A DNA stretch of 16,348 nucleotides from Deltaproteobacteria bacterium (GTDB taxonomy: Bacteria > Desulfobacterota > GWC2-55-46 > S146-73): NCBI GenBank assembly GCA_015492355.1, contig WGFF01000243.1, positions 1 through 16,348 of the forward strand, read 5' to 3'. Numbering within the stretch: the first letter of the stretch is position 1; each line of letters starts with the position of its first letter. Made by a program: the position numbers and the translations under genes. Positions 1-6,612 of the stretch are shown piece after piece. The notes below the pieces were generated by a model. It saw only the letters and a program-made list of their open reading frames with translations. It ran no database searches and was not told the DNA's origin.

Positions 1-68
1 CCCTCAGGATACAGACAGATTTTAGTCCGAAGAAGGTACCCATTACCAAACAAAAAGGAGGTCTTATC
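1..68 (+). other. Leader of glmM, possible tail of an upstream gene
   Basis: Frame 1 is open from the window edge to a TGA at 70-72 that would overlap the TTG start of glmM. It could therefore be the last 23 residues of an upstream gene, ending in LPNKKEVLS. Frame 3, the glmM frame, is also open, so the openness proves little in so short a stretch. In related bacteria the gene before glmM is often a CdaA/YbbR-type gene, but nothing here identifies one. A Shine-Dalgarno AAGGAGGT lies at 55-62, 6 bases before the TTG. No promoter is evident. Confidence 0.3.
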
Positions 69-1418
69 TTGAAGAGGCTTTTTGGTACGGATGGTGTTAG
101 GGGTATAGCGAACATAGAACCCATGACCGCTGAGACTGCCCTCAAGCTGGGCAGGGCGATTGCCTACGTGTTCAAGAAAGAACCCAGAAGACACCGTATA
201 GTCATAGGCAAGGATACCCGTCTTTCGGGTTACATGCTCGAGAGTGCCATGATGGCTGGTATATGTTCCATGGGTGTGGATGTACTCCTTGTGGGACCCC
301 TTCCCACACCGGGTATAGCATTCATCACATCGAGTATGCGGGCGGATGCAGGGGTTGTCATATCTGCATCCCATAATCCCTATCAGGACAACGGTATAAA
401 GTTCTTCTCAAGGGATGGGTTCAAACTCCCTGACGAGATAGAGATCCAGATAGAACAGTTCATATTCGAAAATCAAGACCCGAGCCACAGACCCACTGCG
501 AGCGAGGTGGGAAAGGCTTACAGGGTGGACGATGCCATCGGAAGGTACATAGTATTTGCAAAGAACACCTTTCCAAAGGAGCTCACACTCGATGGATTGA
601 AGATAGTGGTGGATTGCGCCAATGGTGCATGCTACAGGGTAACACCAGAGGTGTTCTATGAGCTCGGGGCAGATGTGATAACCATAGGGGTGAAGCCTGA
701 CGGGGAGAACATAAACAAGGACTGTGGTTCACTCCATCCAGAGGTCCTGAGCGAAGAGGTGAGGAGAAGGGGTGCGGATATAGGTATAGCCCTTGATGGT
801 GATGGTGATAGATGTGTACTTGTGGATGAGAAGGGTGAGATACTCGATGGTGATTATGTGATGGCAATATCCGCACTGGCAATGATGAAGGAGGGAAGGC
901 TGAATAAAAATACAGTGGTAGCCACCATTATGAGTAACAGCGGACTGGATGAGGCGATAAGAAAGGCTGGTGGCAGGGTTGTGAGGACGAAGGTTGGGGA
1001 CAGGTACGTGGTGGAGGAGATGATAAAGGGTGGGTACAACCTCGGTGGTGAGCAATCAGGGCATGTGGTGTTCTTCGACCATACAACCACAGGGGACGGT
1101 ACCATCACTGCCCTTCAGATACTCACGAGGATGGTAAAGGATGGCAAGAGACTCTCTGAACTTGCCGGTGTGCTCCAGTGTTATCCACAGGTGCTCTTGA
1201 ATGTGAGGGTCAAGGAGAAGAAGGACCTTTCTGAACTCCCAGAGGTCAGGGCGAAGCTTAAGTCCATAGAGGAGAAACTCAATGGCAAGGGCAGGGTGTT
1301 TATGAGGTACTCGGGTACAGAGCCTGTTGCAAGGATAACCATAGAAGGTGAGGATGAAGAGAAGATAAATACCTGGGCAAGGGAACTGGCAGATGTGGTG
1401 GAGAAGGAACTCAACTGA
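69..1418 (+). CDS. glmM: Phosphoglucosamine mutase GlmM
   Basis: The enzyme interconverts glucosamine-6-phosphate and glucosamine-1-phosphate in the cytoplasm, feeding UDP-GlcNAc synthesis for peptidoglycan and lipopolysaccharide. At 449 residues it has normal family length. All four hallmark segments of the alpha-D-phosphohexomutases are visible: the N-terminal KRLFGTDGVRG; the phosphoserine loop ISASHNP with Ser101 as the expected phosphorylated residue; the metal loop DGDGDR at 244-249; the sugar-binding GEQSGH at 328-333; and the phosphate-binding RYSGTEP at 414-420. The GTDGVRG start and the serine loop near residue 101 favour GlmM over phosphoglucomutase/phosphomannomutase. The start is a TTG, chosen because AAGGAGGT sits 6 bases upstream and the protein then begins as the family does. 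A 250-base gap carrying a repeat separates it from pdxJ. Confidence 0.97.
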   Translation: MKRLFGTDGVRGIANIEPMTAETALKLGRAIAYVFKKEPRRHRIVIGKDTRLSGYMLESAMMAGICSMGVDVLLVGPLPTPGIAFITSSMRADAGVVISASHNPYQDNGIKFFSRDGFKLPDEIEIQIEQFIFENQDPSHRPTASEVGKAYRVDDAIGRYIVFAKNTFPKELTLDGLKIVVDCANGACYRVTPEVFYELGADVITIGVKPDGENINKDCGSLHPEVLSEEVRRRGADIGIALDGDGDRCVLVDEKGEILDGDYVMAISALAMMKEGRLNKNTVVATIMSNSGLDEAIRKAGGRVVRTKVGDRYVVEEMIKGGYNLGGEQSGHVVFFDHTTTGDGTITALQILTRMVKDGKRLSELAGVLQCYPQVLLNVRVKEKKDLSELPEVRAKLKSIEEKLNGKGRVFMRYSGTEPVARITIEGEDEEKINTWARELADVVEKELN

Positions 1419-1428
1419 GTGGTTTTTT
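1409..1428 (+). terminator. Possible weak terminator after glmM
   Basis: ACTCA (1409-1413) and TGAGT (1416-1420) can pair across a 2-base loop and are followed by GG and six T residues (1423-1428). The stem is only 5 base pairs and overlaps the glmM stop codon, so it may be chance. No better terminator is seen before the repeat. Confidence 0.25.
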
Positions 1429-1457
1429 ACAAGCCCTGCTGGATGTCCCCTCTGGAC

Positions 1458-1602
1458 GGAAAATCGAGGATAGGATAGGTGGGATGTTTTCCCATCTTCC
1501 TTTTGCCGGAGGATTTTTAGTTTTTAGCCAGAAGTTTTTGGGAAGGGTGTTTGAGGGAAACCCTTTTACAAAAAGGGTTTCCCTCATGATTAGTCTGAAA
1601 AA
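1458..1602 (-). repeat. Dispersed palindromic repeat, copy 1
   Basis: This is a non-coding repeat whose better-defined copy is at 6383-6544, in the opposite orientation. A perfect inverted repeat of 16 bases per arm (1552-1567 and 1571-1586, 3-base loop) has arm sequence TGAGGGAAACCCTTTT. On the minus strand the palindrome is followed by a conserved flank: CCCTTCCC, AAAAACTT, CTAAAA, TCCTCCGG and GGGAAAACA, in the same order as copy 2. The outer ends also match: GTCTGAAAAA at 1593-1602 corresponds to TTTTCGGAC in copy 2, and the far end near 1458-1467 (GGAAAATCGA) corresponds to CGAAGGGTTTTCC. There is no coding potential I believe. Boundaries were set by eye and could be off by 10-20 bases. 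Confidence 0.75.
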
Positions 1603-1619
1603 TCCATTATCTGATAAAA

Positions 1620-1637
1620 CCCGTCCTGCAGGGCGGG
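1620..1637. other. GC-rich hairpin in the pdxJ leader
   Basis: CCCGTCC (1620-1626) pairs with GGGCGGG (1631-1637), seven pairs with one G-T, around the loop TGCA. It ends 9 bases before the pdxJ Shine-Dalgarno at 1647-1654. On the + strand no T-run follows. On the minus strand it is followed by TTTTAT, so it looks slightly terminator-like in that direction, although no minus-strand gene is supported. It might instead belong to the adjacent repeat or be a translational control hairpin. Confidence 0.5.
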
Positions 1638-1668
1638 AGAAGGCTCAAGGAGGTAGAACAAAAAATCC

Positions 1669-2385
1669 ATGACAAGGAGACTCACCGTCAATGTAGACCA
1701 TGTGGCAACACTCAGGCAGGCGAGGCTATCGAACGAGCCAGACCCTGTAAGCATTGCCCTCAGGGCAGAGACAGCAGGGGCGGATGGTATAACCGTACAC
1801 CTCAGGGAGGACAGACGCCATATCCAGGACAGAGACCTCATCCTCCTGAGAAAGACCATAAAGACAGTGCTCAATCTCGAGATGGCACCCACAAAAGAGA
1901 TGCTCGGCATAGCGCTCGAGGTAAAGCCTGATATGGTGACCCTTGTCCCTGAGAAGAGAAGGGAGCTTACAACAGAGGGGGGACTCGATGTGAGGACCCA
2001 TTCGGAAACACTGAAGAGGTTTATATCCACACTCAGGGATGGTGGTATAATGGTGAACCTCTTTATAGACCCGGATGCGTACATGATAAAGCAGAGCTAT
2101 AAACTCGGCTCAGATGGCGTGGAACTCCATACCGGCAGGTACGCAGAGGCAAGGGACAGAAAACAGAGGGAACACGAACTCAAAAAGATATACGACTCTG
2201 CGGTACTCTCCAGAAAACTCGGCTTGAAGACCCATGCAGGGCATGGACTCGACTATCACAACATAAAAGAGGTAGCAGAGATAAGGGAGATAGAGGAGTT
2301 TGCCATAGGATTCAGTATCATAGCAAGGAGTGTGTACACAGGTATAGAGCAGGCTGTAAGGGAGATGAGGGCACTTATAAGGTAG
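1669..2385 (+). CDS. pdxJ: Pyridoxine 5'-phosphate synthase PdxJ
   Basis: PdxJ condenses 1-deoxy-D-xylulose-5-phosphate with 3-amino-2-oxopropyl phosphate to form pyridoxine 5'-phosphate, the last ring-closing step of the DXP-dependent vitamin B6 pathway. The protein has 238 residues, a normal length for this single-domain TIM barrel. Recognisable segments are LTVNVDHVATLRQAR at the N-terminus, HLREDRRHI at 44-52, VNLFIDP at 129-135, GVELHTGRYA at 150-159 and HAGHGL at 189-194. By alignment from memory with the E. coli enzyme, the catalytic set is His44, Glu71 and His192, all present. The ATG at 1669 is preceded by AAGGAGGT at 1647-1654, with a rather long 14-base spacer. The start MTRRLTVNVDHVATLR fits the family. 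It lies in a conserved cluster between glmM and acpS. Confidence 0.96.
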   Translation: MTRRLTVNVDHVATLRQARLSNEPDPVSIALRAETAGADGITVHLREDRRHIQDRDLILLRKTIKTVLNLEMAPTKEMLGIALEVKPDMVTLVPEKRRELTTEGGLDVRTHSETLKRFISTLRDGGIMVNLFIDPDAYMIKQSYKLGSDGVELHTGRYAEARDRKQREHELKKIYDSAVLSRKLGLKTHAGHGLDYHNIKEVAEIREIEEFAIGFSIIARSVYTGIEQAVREMRALIR

Positions 2386-2400
2386 AGATTTATGTACCTT

Positions 2401-2431
2401 AAAGAGGGGGGCAGGGTGTGGTCTCTTTTTT
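2401..2431 (+). terminator. Possible weak terminator after pdxJ
   Basis: AAAGAG (2401-2406) can pair with CTCTTT (2423-2428), and the T-run extends to 2431. The loop of 16 bases is G-rich and the stem borrows from the T-run, so this is a weak candidate. Just upstream, TAAGGTA (2378-2384) and TACCTTA (2395-2401) form a second 7-base inverted repeat that includes the pdxJ stop codon. The two structures share base 2401 and cannot both form fully. Confidence 0.25.
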
Positions 2432-2524
2432 GTTTCCTTCAGAAGACCATCTGGACTTAAGGGGTTCCTTTAACGGGGTGGTGAATCTTTCTGTAAGGAG
2501 GCTTTCCTGATTCTGGAGACGATC

Positions 2525-2875
2525 ATGATATACGGTATAGGTCTCGATGTGGTGGAGGTATCGAGGTTCAGGGCTTCCATGGAGAGGTGGGGTAGAAGGC
2601 TACTTGAGAGGGTCTTCACCGAGAGGGAGCTCGACTACTGTCTCAGAAAGCGGTTCCCTGAAAGACATCTTGCAGTGCGTTTTGCAGGGAAGGTGAGCCT
2701 TTTCAAGGCACTGGGCAGACCCATGAGGTTCAGGGACGTGGAGATTGTAAATGATCGGAGCGGGAGACCGGTCGTATCTGTAAAGGGGCTTGAGCCAGGG
2801 CTTGTTCCCACAATAACGCTCACCCATGAGAACGACATCACCCTTGCGCAGGTGATAGTGGAGAGGAGACGATGA
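2525..2875 (+). CDS. acpS: Holo-ACP synthase AcpS, lacking the usual Mg-binding Glu
   Basis: AcpS transfers the 4'-phosphopantetheine arm of coenzyme A to acyl carrier protein for fatty-acid synthesis. The protein has 116 residues; the family usually has about 118-126. The start MIYGIGLDVVEVSRF is diagnostic and carries the Mg ligand Asp8. Other family features are FTERELDYC at 31-39, RFAGK at 52-56, Lys61 and THEND near the C-terminus. In well-studied enzymes the segment after RFA reads AKEA, with Glu as a second Mg ligand. Here it reads GKVS, so that Glu is Val57 (codon GTG, one base from GAG), and the loop after KALG is several residues shorter. Activity is therefore uncertain, although the gene is intact. 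The ATG is preceded by GGAG at 2515-2518. A stronger AAGGAGG at 2495-2501 is 23 bases upstream of it. The last four bases overlap nnr (ATGA). Confidence 0.88.
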   Translation: MIYGIGLDVVEVSRFRASMERWGRRLLERVFTERELDYCLRKRFPERHLAVRFAGKVSLFKALGRPMRFRDVEIVNDRSGRPVVSVKGLEPGLVPTITLTHENDITLAQVIVERRR

Positions 2876-4425
2876 AGTTAGTCGATAGCAGAACGATGCG
2901 CTCCATAGACAGCAGGGCGATACGTACCTACGGTATAAAAGGCATAGTGCTCATGGAGAACGCTGGCAGAGGAGTCAAGGCGGTGATGGAAGAAGAGTAC
3001 AGGGACCTGCTAAAAGGCGGGAGGGTTACGGTTGTATGTGGCAGGGGTAACAACGGTGGGGATGGGTTTGTTATAGCAAGGCATCTCAGAAACTCTGGTG
3101 TAAGGGTCAGTGTGCTCTCCCTTGCAAGGATAGAGGATATAAAGGGTGACGCAGGCATAAACGCACGTATATGGCAGAGGATGGAGGGTGAGACCCATTT
3201 TATCCTATCCCGGGCTGACACGAGTAGATATACAAGCCTCCTGAGACACTCTGCAATAGTTGTGGATAGCCTTCTCGGCACAGGGCTATCGAGTGAGGTC
3301 CATGGTCTGTACGGGGAGGTGATAGACCTTATAAACTCCACCTCCAGAACGGTTGTATCGGTGGATATACCATCTGGTGTGGATGGTTCTACAGGCAGGA
3401 TACTCGGCAGGGCTATAAGGGCAGACCTTACAGCAACCATGGCACTGCCGAAGATAGGGCTCTATCTGTATCCAGGAAGGGAGTATGCAGGGAGGATAAG
3501 GGTCGTTGATATAGGTATGCCCCGGAAACTTACAGGGGATGAGGGTATAAGATGGAATCTTATTGATGATGCCTGCATAAGGGGTATAATCAGACCAAGG
3601 GGATATGATACACACAAGGGGAGTTTTGGGCATCTCCTTGTACTCGCGGGTTCACCCGGCAAGACAGGTGCAGTGTGTATGACATCCATGGGTGCCATGC
3701 GTGCTGGAAGCGGGCTCGTTACAGTGGGACTCCCCAGAAGCATCAATCCCATAGTAGAGACGAAGACCACCGAGGTCATGACCTTTCCACTACCGGAGAC
3801 ATTCGAGAAGACCCTTGGCAGTGTGTCCCTTGAAAGGATAGATGAACTCCTGGAGGGTAAGGATGCGATTGTGGTGGGTCCGGGGCTCGGGGTCTCTGAA
3901 GAGGTAAGGGAGTTTCTCAAGGGGCTTTTAAAGAGGAGTACCGTACCCGTGGTCATAGATGCGGATGGGCTGAATGTGGTGGCAGGGGAGGTCTCCCTTC
4001 TCAAGAAAGTAGACTCCCCGCTCGTTCTCACACCCCATCCTGGCGAGATGGCAAGGCTTCTTAATACTGACACAGGAAAGGTACAGTCCGAAAGGATACC
4101 CTCTGCATCGAGGCTTGCAAGGATTACAGGTGGGGTGGTAGTGCTCAAGGGCGCATCAACAGTGGTTGCCATGCCAGATGGAAGGGTATTTATAAATCCA
4201 ACAGGCAATCCAGCCCTTGCCACTGCTGGTACGGGTGATGTGCTCTGTGGTATGATAGGTGGTTTTCTTGCCCAGGGATACAGTCCCGAGGAGTCAGCCA
4301 TAATGGGTGTGTACATACATGGTCTTGCAGGGGATGTGCTGAGGGAGGAGAAGGGGATGGTAGGTGTGGTCGCAACAGACCTCCTCGATACCATACCTGT
4401 ACTTATCTCGGGCTTTACAGGGTGA
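2872..4425 (+). CDS. nnr: Bifunctional NAD(P)H-hydrate epimerase / ADP-dependent dehydratase
   Basis: This enzyme repairs NADH and NADPH damaged by hydration. The N-terminal domain epimerises the R and S hydrates, and the C-terminal domain dehydrates the S form using ADP. At 517 residues it has the two-domain length. The YjeF_N-type epimerase spans roughly 1-215, with GRGNNGGDG at 57-65, DSLLGTGL at 132-139 and VDIPSGVDG at 164-172. The ribokinase-like dehydratase spans roughly 225-515, with LAGSPGKTGA near 258-267, VVGPGLG at 334-340, DADGLN at 363-368, TPHPGE at 387-392 and AGTGDVL at 452-458, in which Asp456 is the expected catalytic residue. Its ATG overlaps the acpS stop, and GAGGAGA at 2861-2867 gives good initiation. 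Its own stop overlaps the tsaE start. This acpS-nnr-tsaE neighbourhood is common in bacteria. Confidence 0.96.
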   Translation: MKLVDSRTMRSIDSRAIRTYGIKGIVLMENAGRGVKAVMEEEYRDLLKGGRVTVVCGRGNNGGDGFVIARHLRNSGVRVSVLSLARIEDIKGDAGINARIWQRMEGETHFILSRADTSRYTSLLRHSAIVVDSLLGTGLSSEVHGLYGEVIDLINSTSRTVVSVDIPSGVDGSTGRILGRAIRADLTATMALPKIGLYLYPGREYAGRIRVVDIGMPRKLTGDEGIRWNLIDDACIRGIIRPRGYDTHKGSFGHLLVLAGSPGKTGAVCMTSMGAMRAGSGLVTVGLPRSINPIVETKTTEVMTFPLPETFEKTLGSVSLERIDELLEGKDAIVVGPGLGVSEEVREFLKGLLKRSTVPVVIDADGLNVVAGEVSLLKKVDSPLVLTPHPGEMARLLNTDTGKVQSERIPSASRLARITGGVVVLKGASTVVAMPDGRVFINPTGNPALATAGTGDVLCGMIGGFLAQGYSPEESAIMGVYIHGLAGDVLREEKGMVGVVATDLLDTIPVLISGFTG

Positions 4426-4841
4426 AGGAGACGGTTACAACAAACAGTCCTGATGAGACAGAGGAACTGGGTTTCAGGACAGGTGAGAGACTCAGGAAGG
4501 GTGATGTTGTTGCCCTTGTAGGGGAACTCGGCTCTGGCAAGACACGGTTTGTACACGGTATGGCAAGGGCACTCGGTGTGAAGGGATATGTCAAGAGCCC
4601 GAGCTTCACCATAGTCAATATCTATCAGGGAGGAAGACTCCCCCTCTATCATATAGACCTATACAGGATAGAGAGACCAGCAGAGATGGATGACTTAGGA
4701 CTCGAGGAGTTCATATACGGAGACGGAGTGTCCGTAATAGAATGGGCTGATAGAATCCATGACCTTCCCGCTGAAAGGACCATTACAGTAAGGTTCTTTC
4801 ACGAAGACGAGACAAAAAGGAGGATAGAGATAGAGGACTGA
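4422..4841 (+). CDS. tsaE: tRNA threonylcarbamoyladenosine biosynthesis ATPase TsaE
   Basis: TsaE is the ATPase of the bacterial TsaB-TsaD-TsaE complex that installs N6-threonylcarbamoyl on A37 of ANN-decoding tRNAs. The 139-residue protein has the Walker A motif GELGSGKT at 34-41, the family segment VKSPSFT at 57-63, the HIDLYR segment at 77-82 (His77, Asp79, Tyr81) and IEWADR near 106-111, all typical of the YjeE family. Initiation is at GTG 4422 inside the last codons of nnr (GTGA overlap). No clear Shine-Dalgarno precedes it, so translation is probably coupled to nnr. The tsaB and tsaD partners are not in the window. A T-rich stretch of 135 bases without a gene follows. Confidence 0.95.
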   Translation: MKETVTTNSPDETEELGFRTGERLRKGDVVALVGELGSGKTRFVHGMARALGVKGYVKSPSFTIVNIYQGGRLPLYHIDLYRIERPAEMDDLGLEEFIYGDGVSVIEWADRIHDLPAERTITVRFFHEDETKRRIEIED

Positions 4842-4849
4842 GGTAGACT

Positions 4850-4936
4850 TTTTCAGACCTTTTTTCAAAGAAGGAATCACCGGGGTTTATCCTGAAATGG
4901 GCTTGCCCGATGGGGATTTTCACTACGGGGTTCCGT
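4850..4936 (+). repeat. Possible diverged member of the dispersed repeat
   Basis: The gap between tsaE and lpdA starts with CTTTTTCAGACC, resembling the left edge of the repeat at 6383 (CTTTTCGGACC). It also contains GGGCTTGCCCGATGGGGATT from 4900, resembling the right edge of that repeat (GGGC, GATA, GCCCGAAGGG, then TTTTCC). In place of the long palindrome there is a weaker hairpin, CCTTTTTTTCAAAGAAGG at 4858-4875. The middle portion does not align by eye. It may be a decayed or variant copy, or simply a similar T-rich terminator region. Confidence 0.3.
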
Positions 4937-4976
4937 TTTTCCCTCTCGAAAACAAACCACGACAGGGGGTTTTTAG

Positions 4977-6371
4977 ATGAAGGAGTTTGATGTCGTTGTC
5001 ATCGGTGGTGGACCTGGCGGATACGTTTCAGCCATAAGGGGTGCACAGAAGGGCGCAAAGGTGGCGCTTGTGGAGAAGGACAGGGTGGGTGGTACGTGTC
5101 TTAACAGGGGATGTATACCCACCAAGGCACTCTACTATTCTGCAAGGTCCATAGAGGCTGTAAGGAGGGCGGATAACTTCGGTGTGAAGGTCGGACGGTT
5201 CGAGTTCGATCTGGCAAGGGCTGTGGAGAGGAAGGATGAGGTGGTGGGAAGGCTTGTATCCGGTGTGGAACAACTGCTCAAGGGGAATGGGGTGGAGGTG
5301 TTCAGGGGAGAGGGTTTTGTAGAGGCAGAGGGCAGGGTGGTTGTAAAGAGGGATGAGGGGAGTGATGTAATAGGTGCAAAGAAGATTATAATTGCAACCG
5401 GCTCTGAACCCGCAATGATACCAGCCTTCAATATAGACAGGGAGAACGTACTCACCTCCACAGAGGTGCTGAATCTGAAAGAGGTTCCAGAAAGCCTCCT
5501 CATCATAGGCGGGGGTATAATGGGGTGCGAGTTTGCGGTGATGTTTTCCATCTTCGGCAGTTCGGTAAAGGTGGTGGAACTCCTGCCAGAGATACTATCT
5601 GGAGAGGACAGGGCGGTTGTAAGGGTGGTGTTGAGGAGGTTCAAGGAGCTGGGCATAGATGTGCTTGCAGGTGTATCTGTCGAGGCTGTGGAGGTCACAG
5701 AAAGGGGTGTAAAGACCTCCCTTACCGACGGAAGGGAGTTCATAACCGAAAAGGTGCTCGTCACCATAGGAAGGAGTTTTAATTCCAGCGGGCTCGGTCT
5801 CGAGGCACTCGGCGTGGAGGTGGATGAAAAGGGCAGGATAGTTGTGAACGAGAGGATGGAGACCAGTGTAAATGGCATATACGCCATAGGAGATGTTACG
5901 GGCGGAATCCTCCTTGCCCATGTGGCAAGCTCAGAGGGTATCACCGCTGTATCCAATGCCCTCGGCGAGAGCAGGACCATGGACTATTCGGTCGTACCCT
6001 ATGGTATATTCACAGAGCCAGAGATTGCAGGTGTGGGCTTGAAGGAGAAGGAGGCAAAGGAGCGGGGTATGGATGTAAAGATAGGCAGATTCCCTTATGG
6101 TGCGAGTGGCAAGGCACTCGGCATGGGAGAGGTGGATGGGTTCGTGCAGATACTCTCTGACCCTTCTACCGACAGGGTGCTCGGCTGTAGTATAGTGGGT
6201 GCCCATGCAACCGACCTTATAGGCGAGGTTGCCATTGCGATGAAACTCGGGGCAAAGACAGAGGATATAGCCCAGACCATCCATGCCCATCCAACACTGC
6301 CAGAGATAGTGATGGAGGCAGCAGAAGATGTGCATGGATTTTCCATACACAAGATAGGAAGAAGGAGATAG
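4977..6371 (+). CDS. lpdA: Dihydrolipoyl dehydrogenase (E3)
   Basis: This flavoprotein reoxidises dihydrolipoyl groups with NAD+ and serves 2-oxoacid dehydrogenase complexes and the glycine cleavage system. It has 464 residues, normal for E3. The FAD-binding start is VVVIGGGPGGYVSA at 6-19. The redox disulfide is GGTCLNRGC, with Cys41 and Cys46 four residues apart. The NAD-binding loop IIGGGIMGCEFA starts near 176. The second FAD contact YAIGDVTGG lies near 303. The C-terminal HAHPTLPE at 436-443 supplies the His438/Glu443 pair that separates E3 from mercuric reductase and soluble transhydrogenase. The ATG at 4977 follows a G-rich Shine-Dalgarno-like AGGGGG near 4964. No E1, E2, lipoyl-carrier or glycine-cleavage genes adjoin it, so its partner complex cannot be told from context. 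Confidence 0.95.
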   Translation: MKEFDVVVIGGGPGGYVSAIRGAQKGAKVALVEKDRVGGTCLNRGCIPTKALYYSARSIEAVRRADNFGVKVGRFEFDLARAVERKDEVVGRLVSGVEQLLKGNGVEVFRGEGFVEAEGRVVVKRDEGSDVIGAKKIIIATGSEPAMIPAFNIDRENVLTSTEVLNLKEVPESLLIIGGGIMGCEFAVMFSIFGSSVKVVELLPEILSGEDRAVVRVVLRRFKELGIDVLAGVSVEAVEVTERGVKTSLTDGREFITEKVLVTIGRSFNSSGLGLEALGVEVDEKGRIVVNERMETSVNGIYAIGDVTGGILLAHVASSEGITAVSNALGESRTMDYSVVPYGIFTEPEIAGVGLKEKEAKERGMDVKIGRFPYGASGKALGMGEVDGFVQILSDPSTDRVLGCSIVGAHATDLIGEVAIAMKLGAKTEDIAQTIHAHPTLPEIVMEAAEDVHGFSIHKIGRRR

Positions 6372-6382
6372 AGATTAAAGCC

Positions 6383-6544
6383 TTTTCGGACCTGTCCGAT
6401 TGTGAGGGAAACCCCTTTTGTAAAAGGGGTTTCCCTCAAACTCCCTTCCCCAAAACTTTTAATCTAAAAGTCTTCCGGGAAAGGGGGCAGGGGAAAACAC
6501 TTTTTTACCAGAAAAGGGCGATAGCCCGAAGGGTTTTCCCCACA
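6383..6544 (+). repeat. Dispersed palindromic repeat, copy 2 (reference copy)
   Basis: This repeat fills most of the gap between lpdA and lysC. In order it shows: TTTTCGGAC with a small palindrome TCGGAC-CT-GTCCGA (6386-6399); a perfect long palindrome with 17-base arms TGAGGGAAACCCCTTTT (6403-6419 and 6422-6438); a conserved flank CTCCC at 6441 through GGGGG at 6487; and an inverted pair GGGGAAAAC (6490-6498) / GTTTTCCCC (6533-6541) that encloses the hairpin GGGC-GATA-GCCC (6516-6527). The flank agrees at about 41 of 46 positions with the reverse complement of the window end, by my count. It also matches copy 1 more loosely. No protein or transposase is encoded. It could be a REP/MITE-like element or a structured RNA or terminator. 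Confidence 0.8.
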
Positions 6545-6612
6545 ACAAAGATTCAGGTCCGATACCTAAAAGGAAAGGTCTCCCCAGGGAGCTCCATCAG
6601 GGTTTTCTCTAT

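Noticed and set aside
1552..1586. CRISPR repeat or phage attachment site
   Set aside because: The copies are far apart, in both orientations, with no regular spacers, no cas genes and no integrase.
1484..1672. 62-residue + strand open frame between glmM and pdxJ
   Set aside because: It runs through the palindromic repeat, its sequence is the translation of the inverted repeat, it has no convincing ribosome-binding site, and it overlaps the pdxJ start.
3462..4652. 396-residue minus-strand open frame
   Set aside because: It is antisense to nnr and tsaE, both of which carry clear family motifs. Its composition (Ser/Pro/Thr rich) is the usual mirror of biased codon use, with no recognisable domain.
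5135..5980. 281-residue minus-strand open frame
   Set aside because: It is antisense to lpdA, is Ser/Thr/Pro rich and without motifs, so it is a shadow.
4977..6371. Mercuric reductase or glutathione reductase instead of E3
   Set aside because: The CLNRGC spacing and the C-terminal HAHPTLPE are those of dihydrolipoyl dehydrogenase. No C-terminal cysteine pair or N-terminal metal-binding domain is present.
6403..6438. Plain rho-independent terminator of lpdA
   Set aside because: The stem is long and perfect, but it is not followed by a T-run. The same element lies on the other strand near pdxJ, so a simple terminator does not explain it, although terminator activity is not excluded.
6372..6612. 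Lysine riboswitch or leader peptide ahead of lysC
   Set aside because: The gap is filled by the repeat, no lysine-box core pattern is recognisable, and no lysine- or threonine-rich short frame with a ribosome-binding site is seen. The open frame upstream of lysC has no ATG, GTG or TTG start that I could find.
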